Assembly (NCBI RefSeq): GCF_947259545.1
Contig: NZ_CAMYMK010000009.1
Span: forward strand, 348,777-412,776
Source of the DNA: an uncultured Marinobacter sp.
GTDB lineage: Bacteria; Pseudomonadota; Gammaproteobacteria; Pseudomonadales; Oleiphilaceae
Length of the DNA: 64,000 nt
Reading direction: 5' to 3'
Part shown: piece by piece, positions 8,275-18,076 of the stretch
Layout of the letters: the number at the start of each line of letters is the position of its first letter
Position numbering within the stretch: the stretch's first letter is position 1
Made by a program: the position numbers and the translations under genes
The notes under the pieces: generated by a model
What the model was told of the DNA's origin: nothing
The model's database searches: none
Seen by the model: only the letters and a program-made list of their open reading frames with translations

Positions 8275-9318
8275 CTAGGGCGTGGAGTGTTCATGGGCTT
8301 TTGTCCGGAAATCGCCAGGTGTGTTGCCAGTCCAGTCCTTGAATCGCCGGTGAAAGGACCGCACCTCGCTGAAGCCCAGACGCACTGCAATGTCCTGAAT
8401 ACTGAGATGGGAATTGGTGAGGTAGTCTCGCGCCAACTCGTGCCGGATGTCATCGAGCAGCCGCTGATAGGACAGGCCTTCCTCGCCCAGTTTGCGCTGC
8501 AGCGTCCGCGACGTCATGGCCAGTTGTTCGGCCACCCTATCCTGTCGGGTCACTCCCTGTCGCAGTTGTTGATAGATAGCGTGCCTGACGCGTGTAGCCA
8601 AACCATCGCGGTCCCCGAGGCTCTCCATGCGCGTCCGGGCGTGCTCCTCCAGGGTTTGTCTCAGGTCCGGATCCGGTTGACGCAGGGGGGCATTCAACAG
8701 TGACTGGTGGAAGCGGATGCGACTGTCCGGTTGGTCAAACAGCACCGGGCAGCCCCAGCGCTCGCGATAGGCGTGCTCCAGCCCGGCACCGGGAGAGGGG
8801 TGCTCCAGATCCACCCTCAGTGGTGCCGGTTCGTCATGACCTGCGAGCCAGCGGGCATACTGTATCCAGGAAGCAAATACGTTATCGATCATGTGCGGGC
8901 GCACCGCCGGGTCAGTGTAGGCGCAGGCCCAGACCAGGTGTGTTTCATCCCCCTGACGCAACACCCGGGTCACCCCCATGTCGCCCACCAGTTTCTCGTA
9001 GGGGGCAATCCGTTCGATCGCCTCTCCCAGAGTTGCACAGCTCATGGTGATGTAGCCCAGCACGTTGTAGGAGCCAGGCTGGACATAGTCGCCACTGTAC
9101 AGCCCCAGTAACGGGTTGCCGGTCTGATCAGCCATCTCACGGATCAGAGTCTGGAAGCGGTTTCCGGGCACATGGCCCTGGGACAGGGTTGGCAGATCGG
9201 CAGGCAGGCCGGCTGCGTGGCACAGGGCTGCAACGTCCAGGCCCTCGTCCTGTGCCAGGCGAAGATACTGTTGTACGGCGGTGACTGAGGCGATGCCAAG
9301 ACTGTTATCTGTCGTCAT
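8275..9318 (-). CDS. AraC-family transcriptional regulator (OruR-like architecture)
   Basis: A 347-residue regulator with an N-terminal ligand-binding region (about 1-220) of the type found in OruR/ArgR-like AraC proteins. The C-terminal double helix-turn-helix contains RTLQRKLGEEGLSYQRLLDD and IQDIAVRLGFSEVRSFHRRFKDW. It is transcribed divergently from the AGPS/GlpD/kinase operon with a 115-bp shared promoter region, so it most likely controls that operon. The ligand is unknown; a glycerol or glyceryl-ether derivative would fit the target genes. Confidence 0.88.
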   Translation of the reverse strand: MTTDNSLGIASVTAVQQYLRLAQDEGLDVAALCHAAGLPADLPTLSQGHVPGNRFQTLIREMADQTGNPLLGLYSGDYVQPGSYNVLGYITMSCATLGEAIERIAPYEKLVGDMGVTRVLRQGDETHLVWACAYTDPAVRPHMIDNVFASWIQYARWLAGHDEPAPLRVDLEHPSPGAGLEHAYRERWGCPVLFDQPDSRIRFHQSLLNAPLRQPDPDLRQTLEEHARTRMESLGDRDGLATRVRHAIYQQLRQGVTRQDRVAEQLAMTSRTLQRKLGEEGLSYQRLLDDIRHELARDYLTNSHLSIQDIAVRLGFSEVRSFHRRFKDWTGNTPGDFRTKAHEHSTP

Positions 9319-9433
9319 TTGTTCATTCAGTTGTCGCTGATCGACCGTGACAGGATTGTGGTAAACGGTAAGACTCTACACCCTGGTGTAACCGTATAAG
9401 TGTAACCGCATTAGCGACAACAAGGAGCCAAAA

Positions 9434-11041
9434 ATGCGACGTTGGAACGGCTGGGGTGATGATCAATTCAATCTGGAGCTGCCCGTCAATGGCGCGGCCT
9501 TTCTCGCCGAGCGGATCGGCCGCGCGCAGCCGCTTCCCGATGCCAGTCTGGAATCTGTACTGGCCAGAGTGCCCGAAACCCGATTGCCGCATCACGACAA
9601 GGTGGCGACAGACGCCGAGACCCGCGTCCGCCATGCCCGGGGGCAGAGTCTGGCGGACTGGCTGGCCATGCGCAGCGGTGAGTTTGGCGTTTTCCCGGAC
9701 GGGGTCGCCTTCCCGGAGAGCTCGGAGGATGCCCGGGAGCTCCTGGAATGGGCTGCGCATACCGGCGCTATTGTCATTCCCTACGGCGGCGGAACCAGTG
9801 TGGCCGGCCATATCAACCCCAACGAATCCGACAAACCGGTCCTTACCATCAGTCTGGCGCGAATGAATCGCTTGCTGGACCTGGATCACCAGAGCCATAT
9901 TGCCACCTTCGGTGCGGGTACACCGGGGCCGTTGCTGGAAGCCCAGCTCAAGGCGGAGGGATACACCCTGGGGCATTTCCCGCAGTCTTTTGAACTGTCG
10001 ACGGTCGGTGGCTGGGTGGCGAGCCGGTCCAGTGGCCAGCAGTCCCTGCGCTACGGACGCATTGAGCAGTTGTTTGCCGGCGGGCGCATGGAAACCCCGC
10101 GCGGTTCGCTCACCATTCCCACGATTCCGGCCTCTTCGGCAGGACCGGATATCCGCGAGATGATCATGGGCTCGGAAGGGCGTATGGGATTGATCACCGA
10201 GGTCAAGGTGCGGGTCACACCGCTGCCGGAGAAGGAAGGCTTCCACGTCGTTTTCTTTCCCAGCTGGGCGGCCGCCCGCGATGCGTCCCGGAGTCTGGTC
10301 CAGTCGCGGGTGCAGCTCTCCATGATCCGGGTAAGCAACGCCAGGGAAACCGAAACCCAGCTGGCACTGGCCGGGCATGAGAAGCTGATCGGGACGCTGG
10401 AGAAATTCCTGGCTTTCCGTGGCGTGGGCGACGGCAAATGCATGATGACTCTCGGTCTGACCGGCAGCAAAACTCAGTGCCGCGCCGCCCTGCGCGAAGT
10501 CCGGCGCATCTGTAAAACTCACCGGGGGGTCTATACCGGTACCCATATGGGCAGCAAGTGGGCCGAAAAACGGTTCACCATGCCATACCTGCGCGAAGCC
10601 CTCTGGCAAATGGGCTACGCCGTGGACACCCTGGAAACCGCCACGGACTGGGACAATGTGGACAACATGATCAATCGGGTGGAGGACAACCTTCGGCATG
10701 GCCTGTCTGAAGACAATGAGGCGGTGCATGTGTTCACGCACCTGTCCCATTTCTACACCCAGGGCTGCAGTATCTATACCACCTATGTCTTCCGCGCCGC
10801 GGATGACTACGCCACGACCCAAGCTCGCTGGCAAAAGCTCAAACAGTCGACGTCGCAATTGATCGTTGAGAATCGCGGCACCATCAGCCACCAGCATGGG
10901 GTCGGCAAGGACCACGCGCCATACCTGCCAGTGGAAAAAGGCGAGCTGGGTATGGAAGCGATTCGTTCCCTGTGCGGCCTGTTCGATCCCGATGCGCGTC
11001 TTAATCCGGGTACCTTGCTGCAGGAGGACTCCAAGTCATGA
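9434..11041 (+). CDS. FAD-binding oxidoreductase, alkyldihydroxyacetonephosphate synthase-like
   Basis: A 535-residue VAO-fold flavoprotein. The FAD region IPYGGGTSVAGH is at about 115-126. The segment TLGHFPQSFELSTVGGWVAS is typical of alkyl-DHAP synthase (AGPS), the ether-lipid enzyme that swaps an acyl for an alkyl group. The C-terminal motif HQHGVGKDHAPYL matches the AGPS active-site region. It is the first gene of a three-gene operon whose ORFs overlap by four bases. Bacterial homologues are mostly uncharacterised, so oxidation of a glycerol ether or another alcohol is equally possible. The start is set by AAGGAG. Confidence 0.85.
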   Translation: MRRWNGWGDDQFNLELPVNGAAFLAERIGRAQPLPDASLESVLARVPETRLPHHDKVATDAETRVRHARGQSLADWLAMRSGEFGVFPDGVAFPESSEDARELLEWAAHTGAIVIPYGGGTSVAGHINPNESDKPVLTISLARMNRLLDLDHQSHIATFGAGTPGPLLEAQLKAEGYTLGHFPQSFELSTVGGWVASRSSGQQSLRYGRIEQLFAGGRMETPRGSLTIPTIPASSAGPDIREMIMGSEGRMGLITEVKVRVTPLPEKEGFHVVFFPSWAAARDASRSLVQSRVQLSMIRVSNARETETQLALAGHEKLIGTLEKFLAFRGVGDGKCMMTLGLTGSKTQCRAALREVRRICKTHRGVYTGTHMGSKWAEKRFTMPYLREALWQMGYAVDTLETATDWDNVDNMINRVEDNLRHGLSEDNEAVHVFTHLSHFYTQGCSIYTTYVFRAADDYATTQARWQKLKQSTSQLIVENRGTISHQHGVGKDHAPYLPVEKGELGMEAIRSLCGLFDPDARLNPGTLLQEDSKS

Positions 11042-12642
11042 CGGATGCCAACTTGCCGGCCTGGCCGCGTGAGTCGGTGCTTGATCGGTTGCGTGGAGGC
11101 GAGGAACATTATGATCTGGTGGTCGTCGGCGGTGGTATCACCGGGGCGGGTATCATACGGGAAGCGGCCCGGGCTGGTCTCAGGACCCTGTTGATGGAGC
11201 AGCGGGATTTTGCCTGGGGCACCTCCAGCCGCTCTTCCAAAATGGTCCATGGCGGTCTGCGTTATCTCGGAAGCGGGCACTTCGGGCTGACCCGGGACGC
11301 GGTGCGCGAGCGTCAGCGGCTGTTGCAGGAAGCCCCGGGACTGGTGGACCCATTGCCGTTTGTGATGCCGCATTTCCGTCGGCAGTTCCCCGGTCCACGA
11401 CTGTTTGGCGCCTTGCTGTCGGTGTATGACTGGATGGCAGGAGGGCGCAATCACGAGTACCTGAAAGGCGACCGGGTTCTTGAGTGGGTGCCTGGCCTTA
11501 ACCGTGATGGCCTGTATGGTGGCACCCGCTTCGCCGATGCGGTAACCGATGATGCCCGCCTGGTCCTGCGTACGCTGCACGAGGCGGTGGGTGATGGCGC
11601 TGAGGTACTCAACTACGTGCGTGTGGAGAAAGTGGAGCGTGACTCTGGCCCGGTGAAACGCCTGCATGTCAGCAACCGGATGAATGGCGAGTCCCTGACA
11701 GTCAGCGCCGATCTGGTGGTCAATGCCACCGGTGCCTGGACCGACAACCTGCGGGCCCAATTGGGCGCGGAGAAGACCATTCGCCCCCTGCGCGGCAGCC
11801 ATCTGGTCTTTCCCTCCTGGCGCTTGCCTGTCGCTTGTACCGTTTCCCTGTTTCATCCGGACGATGGCCGTCCGGTCTTCATTTTCCCCTGGGAAGGGGT
11901 GACGGTGGTCGGAACCACCGACCTCGATCACTCGCTGACTCTGGACAGCGATGCCCGGATCACGCCGGAGGAAGTGGATTACCTGCTGGCGGTCGTGGGC
12001 CGGGTTTTCCCGGACAACGGTGTCGGCACCGCCGATGTGCTGAGCACCTGGGCGGGTGTCCGTCCGGTGGTGGGAGGAAGCGCCAAGGAACCCTCAAAGG
12101 AAAACCGGGAGCATGCCATCTGGGATGATGGCGGCGTGATCAGTGTTGCCGGAGGCAAACTCACCACGTTCCGGCTGATCGCCCAGGATGTCCTCACCAA
12201 AGGGCTGCCTTATCTGGACAAACTGGAAACCGCAACGTCTGATGCCCCCATCTTCCGGCGGCAATCGAGGCCCGGGCTGCGACCGGCATCGGTTTCGAGC
12301 CGTCAATGGCAGCGCTTGCAGGGCCATTATGGTAATCGGCTGCCAGAGTTACTGGCCGCTGGCCCCCTCGAGCCAGTGGCGAACACTGACACCCTCTGGG
12401 CCGAGCTGGTGTGGAGTGCCGCCAATGAAAGCATCCAGCAACTGGACGACCTGCTCCTGCGACGGACCCGGATCGGACTGTTGCTCCCCCGGGGGGGTGA
12501 GGCTGTCCTCGATCGTTTGCAGGCGCTTTGCACTCCGGTGCTGAACTGGTCCGCTGAACGCTGGCAGGTGGAGAGGAAACAATACCTTGAGCTTTGGCAG
12601 CAGGCCTACAGTCTGCCGGATGAAGGGAAGGGCGCATCATGA
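11038..12642 (+). CDS. Glycerol-3-phosphate dehydrogenase/oxidase family protein (GlpD-like)
   Basis: A 534-residue FAD-dependent enzyme of the GlpD/GlpA family. The dinucleotide-binding motif VVGGGITGAGIIREAARAG is at about 25-43, and SSRSSKMVHGGLRYL is the diagnostic GlpD motif. A substrate-domain segment VVGTTDLDH and the C-terminal helical domain follow. GlpD oxidises sn-glycerol-3-phosphate to dihydroxyacetone phosphate and passes electrons to quinone. The ATG overlaps the preceding stop (ATGA). With an AGPS-like enzyme and a kinase in the same operon, the substrate may be a modified glycerol phosphate rather than plain glycerol-3-phosphate. Confidence 0.88.
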   Translation: MTDANLPAWPRESVLDRLRGGEEHYDLVVVGGGITGAGIIREAARAGLRTLLMEQRDFAWGTSSRSSKMVHGGLRYLGSGHFGLTRDAVRERQRLLQEAPGLVDPLPFVMPHFRRQFPGPRLFGALLSVYDWMAGGRNHEYLKGDRVLEWVPGLNRDGLYGGTRFADAVTDDARLVLRTLHEAVGDGAEVLNYVRVEKVERDSGPVKRLHVSNRMNGESLTVSADLVVNATGAWTDNLRAQLGAEKTIRPLRGSHLVFPSWRLPVACTVSLFHPDDGRPVFIFPWEGVTVVGTTDLDHSLTLDSDARITPEEVDYLLAVVGRVFPDNGVGTADVLSTWAGVRPVVGGSAKEPSKENREHAIWDDGGVISVAGGKLTTFRLIAQDVLTKGLPYLDKLETATSDAPIFRRQSRPGLRPASVSSRQWQRLQGHYGNRLPELLAAGPLEPVANTDTLWAELVWSAANESIQQLDDLLLRRTRIGLLLPRGGEAVLDRLQALCTPVLNWSAERWQVERKQYLELWQQAYSLPDEGKGAS

Positions 12643-14195
12643 CGGCTCCATTGATTCTGGCCATCGATAACGGCACGCAGAGTGTGCGGGCGTTGCTGTT
12701 CAACCTGGAGGGCGAACTGGTTGGCAAGGGCAAGGAAGAGATTGAGCCTTATTTCTCTGATCAGCCTGGCTGGGCCGAACAACACCCCGACTATTACTGG
12801 CAAAGTCTGGGCAAGGCGTGCAACAAGCTCTGGGCGGATACGGACGCCATCCCGGAAGAGGTCAAGGCGGTCACTGTCACCACTCAGCGTGGCACCGTAT
12901 TGAACCTGGATCGCAACGGTGACGTTCTGCGCCCGGCCATTACCTGGCTGGACCAGCGCCACGCCCGTGTGGATGGCCCGGTGCGCGGGCCATGGGGCTG
13001 GTTCTTCCGGCTGCTGGGGTTGCAGGACACCATCCGACGGTTTCGGGAAAATGCACAGGCCAACTGGATTGCCCAGAATCAGCCAGAAATATGGAACCGC
13101 ACGGACAAGTTTGTCCTGCTTTCCGGTTATCTCAACTGGCGCCTGACCGGCCGGATGGTGGACTCTGTCGGCAGCCAGGTGGGTTATATCCCCTTCGACT
13201 ACAAGCGTCATACCTGGGCCGGCAAACGGGACTTCAAATGGCAGTTGATGCCGATCAAACCGTCCATGCTGCCGGAACTGGTGCAGCCGGGCGAGAAAAT
13301 CGGGGTACTGCAGTCAGAAGCGGCCAGTCAACTGGGCCTCCCCGAAGGATTGCCGGTGATGGCCGCAGCGTCGGACAAGGCCTGTGAAATCCTGGGTTCC
13401 GGCGGTTATGCGCCGGACATCGGCTGCATGAGCTATGGCACCACGGCCACCATAAACACCAACAGTGCCCGATATGTGGAACCGATTCGCTTCATGCCGC
13501 CATACCCGTCAGCAATTCCCTATCATTACTGTACTGAGGTGATGATCTACCGTGGTTTCTGGATGGTGAGCTGGTTCAAACGAGAGTTCGGACAGCGGGA
13601 GCAACGCATTGCCGAGGAACGGGGTATCCAGCCGGAAGCCTTGTTCGACGAACTGGTCAATGAAGTGCCACCGGGTTCCATGGGACTCACTCTGCAGCCG
13701 TATTGGTCACCGGGCGTTCGTCAGCCGGGGCCGGAAGCCAAGGGGGCGATCATCGGTTTTGGCGATGTGCATACCCGCTCCCATATCTACCGCGCGATTC
13801 TTGAAGGGCTGGCCTATGCCCTGCGTGAGGGGAAGGAACGGATCGAGAAGCGTACCGGGGTGCCGATAACGCGTTTGCGAGTGGCCGGCGGCGGCTCCCA
13901 GAGTGATGCCGCCATGCAACTGACCGCGGATATCTTTGGCCTGCCGGCGGAGCGTCCTCATACCTATGAAACATCGGGTCTGGGGGCGGCGATCGATGCC
14001 GCGGTTGGGTTGGGGTATTACCCGGACTTTGAGACTGCGGTGAAGAAGATGACGCGGGTGGGGCGTGTATTTGAGCCGAACCCGGAAACCAAGCTGCTGT
14101 ATGACAGGTTGTATCGGGAAGTTTACCAGGGTATGTACGGGCGTTTGCAGCCGTTGTATGCACGTATTCGCGATATCACCGGTTATCCCAGATAG
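12639..14195 (+). CDS. FGGY-family carbohydrate kinase (glycerol/xylulose kinase-like)
   Basis: A 518-residue ATP-dependent sugar or polyol kinase of the FGGY family. The N-terminal phosphate-binding segment ILAIDNGTQSVRALLFN starts at residue 5. The C-terminal nucleotide domain contains RLRVAGGGSQSDAAMQLTADIF and the FGGY-signature neighbourhood. It overlaps the GlpD-like gene by four bases and ends at a bidirectional terminator, completing the operon. In the pathway logic it would phosphorylate a polyol that the GlpD-like and AGPS-like flavoproteins then oxidise. The substrate is not predictable from sequence. Confidence 0.88.
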   Translation: MTAPLILAIDNGTQSVRALLFNLEGELVGKGKEEIEPYFSDQPGWAEQHPDYYWQSLGKACNKLWADTDAIPEEVKAVTVTTQRGTVLNLDRNGDVLRPAITWLDQRHARVDGPVRGPWGWFFRLLGLQDTIRRFRENAQANWIAQNQPEIWNRTDKFVLLSGYLNWRLTGRMVDSVGSQVGYIPFDYKRHTWAGKRDFKWQLMPIKPSMLPELVQPGEKIGVLQSEAASQLGLPEGLPVMAAASDKACEILGSGGYAPDIGCMSYGTTATINTNSARYVEPIRFMPPYPSAIPYHYCTEVMIYRGFWMVSWFKREFGQREQRIAEERGIQPEALFDELVNEVPPGSMGLTLQPYWSPGVRQPGPEAKGAIIGFGDVHTRSHIYRAILEGLAYALREGKERIEKRTGVPITRLRVAGGGSQSDAAMQLTADIFGLPAERPHTYETSGLGAAIDAAVGLGYYPDFETAVKKMTRVGRVFEPNPETKLLYDRLYREVYQGMYGRLQPLYARIRDITGYPR

Positions 14196-14218
14196 ACAAG
14201 GCGACGGCCCTGTCGCCC

Positions 14219-14252
14219 AAAAAAAAACCGCGACCAAGGTCGCGGTTTTTTT
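14219..14252. terminator. Bidirectional terminator between kinase and lipoprotein genes
   Basis: The inverted repeat CCGCGACC/GGTCGCGG is flanked by nine A on the left and eight T on the right. It can terminate both the plus-strand kinase operon and the convergent minus-strand lipoprotein gene. Confidence 0.9.
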
Positions 14253-14268
14253 CGTCCGGAGTCTGAAA

Positions 14269-15342
14269 TCAGAGTTCAACCCCGAGGTGCTCCAGAGACG
14301 CGATAGTGAGGTTGCCGGAAGGCAGGTTATTATCCTTCTGGTAGGCGATCAGAGCTGCGCGGGTCTTGGAGCCGTAGACGCCGTCAATCCATACCGGATC
14401 GTAGCCTTTGTCTTCCAGGGCCTGCTGCAGGCGCTGAACCACGCCCTCAGTAACGTTGGTCTCGCACAGGATTTCACGCCACTCCATGTCGGCGTCGGAA
14501 ACCTTCACGCTCTTGGGAACTTCTGCGTAAACGGCGGGGATGGTGACCTTCTTTTCCTGGGGCGGTTCGACTTGCTGGACCACCTTCACGGTTTTGTACT
14601 CGGCGGGAATCGTGACTTTCTCGGTGTGGGCCGGTACATCCACTACACGTTTGGTGACAGTCTCATACTCCGCAGGAATTTCCACGGTTTCGGTGCGCTC
14701 CGGGCGAACGAGTTCCTTGCGCTCGACCGTCTTGTATTCTGCAGGTACTTCCACCAGACACATGATTTCCCCGGTGGATTCGTCGATTTTCTCGATCGGG
14801 CCCCGGCCTTTCTTCCAGGTGCTGTACGCTGGTTTAATCAGAACTTTCTCGGTGACGGTTTTATATTCCGCGGGCTTGGTGACCAGCTTGCTGGAGGCTT
14901 CCTTAACCAGTACCCGCTCGGTCACGGTCTTGTAGGTTGCCGGGATCACCTTGAGCTCTTCGTAGGCTTCGTTAACCAGTACCCTTTTCTCTACGGTTTT
15001 GTACTTTGCCGGTGTGGTGGTCACCTTGGTGTCTTCTTCAGAGACCATGACCCGCTGCATTTCCGTTTTGTAGGTTTCCGGAATCACAACGCGGGCATAA
15101 CAATGACCGGGCTTGGCATTGGGCGGCAACAGCTGCGATTGGGTTTGTGACTCTGGCTCAGATGAAGACGATTGTTGCTGGTTATTCAGCTGCGCGCGTA
15201 ACTGCTGATTGGTCTGCTCCAGATTTTGTTGCCGGTTCTGGAGCTCCCGGTATTCCGGGGTTTCTTCCACAGATTGGGTGGAAGCGCAGCCAGCGGTTAT
15301 GGCTGCAATCAGGGCAGTGGTTATCAGTCGGGATTTCTTCAC
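14269..15342 (-). CDS. YKTV-repeat lipoprotein with C-terminal peptidoglycan-binding domain
   Basis: A 357-residue predicted lipoprotein with lipobox TAGC near residue 19. A Gln-rich segment (NRQQNLEQTNQQLRAQLNNQ) looks like a coiled coil. Then come eight imperfect repeats built on P-A-x-Y-K-T-V, spaced roughly 20-30 residues, with alternating Val/Lys/Glu suggesting stacked beta strands. Residues 298-350 form a peptidoglycan-binding-1-type domain (LQQALEDKGYDPVWIDGVYGSKTRAALIAYQ). It is probably anchored to the outer membrane and contacts the cell wall. Its function is unknown; the gene appears to be a single unit. Confidence 0.82.
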   Translation of the reverse strand: MKKSRLITTALIAAITAGCASTQSVEETPEYRELQNRQQNLEQTNQQLRAQLNNQQQSSSSEPESQTQSQLLPPNAKPGHCYARVVIPETYKTEMQRVMVSEEDTKVTTTPAKYKTVEKRVLVNEAYEELKVIPATYKTVTERVLVKEASSKLVTKPAEYKTVTEKVLIKPAYSTWKKGRGPIEKIDESTGEIMCLVEVPAEYKTVERKELVRPERTETVEIPAEYETVTKRVVDVPAHTEKVTIPAEYKTVKVVQQVEPPQEKKVTIPAVYAEVPKSVKVSDADMEWREILCETNVTEGVVQRLQQALEDKGYDPVWIDGVYGSKTRAALIAYQKDNNLPSGNLTIASLEHLGVEL

Positions 15343-15552
15343 GGGTTTCTCCTTAACCTGAAGAGAATGCTTGAAGTAGAGGCGCCGGCCTCTTGGGGGC
15401 GCCGGATATCAGGGATGTAGAGCCATGCCTTTGTTAAGTCGTGTCAAAGAGTAGCATTATCAATTAATCGGAAAAGTGCTTCGGAGGGGGCCAAAAGGGC
15501 CAGAATGTTTCTGGTGAGCTGTTTGTGAGACGTTTCGTTGTGTGTGTTTCAT

Positions 15553-15582
15553 AAAAAAGGCAGAGCCGGAGCTCTGCCTTTT
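15553..15582 (-). terminator. Terminator after glutaryl-CoA dehydrogenase gene
   Basis: The perfect stem AAAAGGCAGAGC/GCTCTGCCTTTT with loop CGGA lies 20 bp beyond the gcdH stop. On the minus strand it is followed by a T run. Confidence 0.88.
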
Positions 15583-15601
15583 GGGGTTCCCTCAATGGGG
15601 A

Positions 15602-16771
15602 TCAGCTGAATGCCTGGATCCCGGTTTGGCCGCGGCCCAGAATCAGCGCGTGGACGTCGTGAGTACCTTCGTAGGTGTTCACCGCTTCCAGGTTCATCAC
15701 GTGGCGAATCACATGGTACTCGTCGGAGATGCCATTGCCGCCGTGCATGTCACGGGCAACGCGGGCAATGTCCAGGGCCTTACCGCAGTTGTTGCGCTTG
15801 AGCAGGGACACGGAATCCGGAGTGGCAACGCCATCATCCATCATGCGGCCAAGCTGAAGCACCGCCTGCAGGCCAATAGTGATTTCAGTCTGCATATCCA
15901 CCAGCTTCTTCTGGATCAGCTGGTTGGCAGCCAGGGGCTTGCCGAACTGCTTGCGCTCCAGGGTATAGTTGCGGGCCGCGTGCCAGCAGAACTCGGCGGC
16001 GCCCAGGGAGCCCCAGCTGATGCCATAGCGGGCCTTGGTCAGGCAGCTCAGCGGGCCTTTCAGGCCTTCGACGTCCAGCTTGTTCTCTTCCGGTACAAAC
16101 ACTTCGTCCATAAAGATGGAGCCAGTTTCGGAGGCCCTCAGTGAGAACTTGCCTTCTATCTTCGGTGTTTCCAGGCCTTTGGCGCCTTCACGTTCGATCA
16201 CGAAACCGGTCACTTTGCCATCAAGCTTGCCCCAGACCACGCAGATGTCGGCAATAGGTGAGTTGGTGATCCACATCTTGGAACCGCTCAACAGGTAGCC
16301 GCCGTCGACTTTCTTGGCGCGGGTTTCCATGCCGCCCGGGTCAGAGCCATGGTTGGGCTCGGTCAGGCCAAAGCAGCCCACGTACTCACCGGAGGCCAGT
16401 TTGGGCAGGATACGCTTTTTCAGTGCTTCCTGGCCGTAGCTGAAAATAGGGTACATGACCAGTGAAGACTGCACGCTCAGGGCTGAACGGTAGGCCGAAT
16501 CCACCCGCTCCACTTCACGGGCAATCAGACCGTAACAGACGTGGTTGAGGCCGGGGCCGCCGTATTCTTCCGGCAGGGTAGCGCCGAGCATGCCCAGTTC
16601 GCCCATGTCGGTGAAGATGGAGCGGTCGAATTTCTCGTGACGGTTCGCCTCAATAATGCCCGGCATCAGGCGCTGGTCACAGAAGGAACGGATGCTGTCC
16701 CGAACCTGCCGCTCGGTTTCATCCAGTTGCTTGTCGAATCGCAGCAGGTCATCCCAGGGTGCGGAAGCCAT
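15602..16771 (-). CDS. gcdH: Glutaryl-CoA dehydrogenase
   Basis: A 389-residue acyl-CoA dehydrogenase that oxidatively decarboxylates glutaryl-CoA to crotonyl-CoA. GcdH-specific stretches are visible: [39 protein letters not shown], and near the C-terminus [20 protein letters not shown] followed by [16 protein letters not shown], where the Glu of YEGTHD is the catalytic base. The start follows GAGGAG. It lies about 100 bp downstream of the thiolase on the same strand, so the two may be cotranscribed. It fits degradation of glutarate, pimelate, lysine or other odd-chain dicarboxylates. Confidence 0.95.
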   Translation of the reverse strand: MASAPWDDLLRFDKQLDETERQVRDSIRSFCDQRLMPGIIEANRHEKFDRSIFTDMGELGMLGATLPEEYGGPGLNHVCYGLIAREVERVDSAYRSALSVQSSLVMYPIFSYGQEALKKRILPKLASGEYVGCFGLTEPNHGSDPGGMETRAKKVDGGYLLSGSKMWITNSPIADICVVWGKLDGKVTGFVIEREGAKGLETPKIEGKFSLRASETGSIFMDEVFVPEENKLDVEGLKGPLSCLTKARYGISWGSLGAAEFCWHAARNYTLERKQFGKPLAANQLIQKKLVDMQTEITIGLQAVLQLGRMMDDGVATPDSVSLLKRNNCGKALDIARVARDMHGGNGISDEYHVIRHVMNLEAVNTYEGTHDVHALILGRGQTGIQAFS

Positions 16772-16802
16772 GGTGGTATCTCCTCAGAAAGTTAGTCAGT
16801 AG

Positions 16803-16866
16803 CTTGTTCAATCGGATGCTTGTTCAATCGGATGCTTGTTCAATTGGGTGCTCTTTCAATCGGATG
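16803..16866. repeat. Four tandem copies of a 16-bp repeat
   Basis: The unit CTTGTTCAATCGGATG is repeated at 16803, 16819, 16835 and 16851. The first two copies are identical and the last two carry a few changes. The array fills the gap between the thiolase stop and the gcdH start and resembles the thiolase 3' coding end (GTTCAATC at 16884-16891), from which it may have expanded. Confidence 0.85.
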
Positions 16867-16870
16867 CTCT

Positions 16871-18076
16871 TTAAGAGGTAACCCGTTCAATCACAGCAGC
16901 AATGCCCTGGCCGACGCCAATGCACATGCTGATCAATGCGTAACGGCCACCGCTGCGCTCGAGCTGTCGGGTGGCGGTCAGTGCAATCCGTGCGCCGGAT
17001 GCTCCCAGGGGGTGGCCAACAGCTATGGCGCCACCATTGGGATTCAGCCGGGGATCGGTCGGGTCGATGCCCAATTTGGTGGTGCAGCCGAGAACCTGAG
17101 CGGCGAAGGCCTCGTTGATCTCGATCACGTCCATATCGTTGATGCCCAGACCCGCCCGGGCGAGGGCTTTCTCGCTGGCCGGGACCGGGCCGTAGCCCAT
17201 GACCCGCGGTGGAACCCCGGCAATGGCTGCGGAGACGATGCGGGCACGGGGCTGGATGCCCGCTTTTTCGCCGGCCTCGCGAGAGCCAATGATCAGGGCG
17301 GCGGCGCCATCGTTAATGCCGGAGGCGTTACCTGCAGTCACCACCCCACCTTCAAACAGGGAGCGCAACCCTGAGAGTGCCTCCACCGTGGACTGGGGAC
17401 GCGGGTGTTCATCGTTGCTCACGCTGACCGGTGGTTTTTTCCGGCCCTGGGGCACCTCAATGGCAAGTATCTCTTCATTATAGAAGCCATCTTTCAGGGC
17501 GGCGTCGTAGCGCGCCTGGCTCTGGGCGGCGAACTGATCCACAGCCTCCCGGCTCAGGTTCAGCTCCCGCGCAATGTTGTCGGCGGTTTCGGGCATGGTG
17601 TCCGCGCCGAATTCAGCTTCAATCCGGGGGTTGGGAAAGCGGGCTCCAATGGTGCTGTCGAAGGCACGGAAGTCCCGGCTGAAAGGGCTTTCACTCTTGG
17701 CCATGACGAAAGGAGCACGACTCATGCTTTCGGCACCACCGGCCACAAACAGCTCGCCCTCGCTGCAGCGAATCGCCCGTGAAGCGTCGATGATGGCTGC
17801 CAAGCCGGAGCCGCACAGGCGGTTGACGGTCAGGCCGCCGGTTTCTACGGGCAGGCCGGCCATCAGTCCGGCGTGGCGGGCCAGATTGCGGGCGTCTTCG
17901 CCGGCCTGATTGGTGCAGCCGGCAATAACATCTTCGTAGGCCTCGGCGGCAAACGCGTTGCGCTCGACCAATGCTTTGATAACACTGGCCAGCAAATCAT
18001 CCGGGCGCACTTTTGCCAGCGCGCCGGCGTGTCGACCGAAGGGGGATCTCAACCCGTCGTAGATGAATGCGCTCAT
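16871..18076 (-). CDS. Acetyl-CoA acyltransferase (thiolase, PcaF/FadA-like)
   Basis: A 401-residue thiolase that cleaves a 3-oxoacyl-CoA to acetyl-CoA and a shortened acyl-CoA. The acylated Cys lies in [13 protein letters not shown] (about residue 90), the C-terminal His in [17 protein letters not shown], and the base Cys in [12 protein letters not shown]. Similarity to 3-oxoadipyl-CoA thiolases is suggested by the start [18 protein letters not shown]. An in-frame ATG 36 bp upstream is open, but the GGGAG site and family alignment favour 18076. It is upstream of gcdH and divergent from an unknown membrane protein, with a candidate operator between. Confidence 0.9.
   Translation of the reverse strand: MSAFIYDGLRSPFGRHAGALAKVRPDDLLASVIKALVERNAFAAEAYEDVIAGCTNQAGEDARNLARHAGLMAGLPVETGGLTVNRLCGSGLAAIIDASRAIRCSEGELFVAGGAESMSRAPFVMAKSESPFSRDFRAFDSTIGARFPNPRIEAEFGADTMPETADNIARELNLSREAVDQFAAQSQARYDAALKDGFYNEEILAIEVPQGRKKPPVSVSNDEHPRPQSTVEALSGLRSLFEGGVVTAGNASGINDGAAALIIGSREAGEKAGIQPRARIVSAAIAGVPPRVMGYGPVPASEKALARAGLGINDMDVIEINEAFAAQVLGCTTKLGIDPTDPRLNPNGGAIAVGHPLGASGARIALTATRQLERSGGRYALISMCIGVGQGIAAVIERVTS

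Noticed and set aside
9323..10915. Minus-strand open frame of 530 codons opposite the AGPS-like gene
   Set aside because: No domain or sensible start was seen. The plus-strand frame has FAD motifs and an AAGGAG site.
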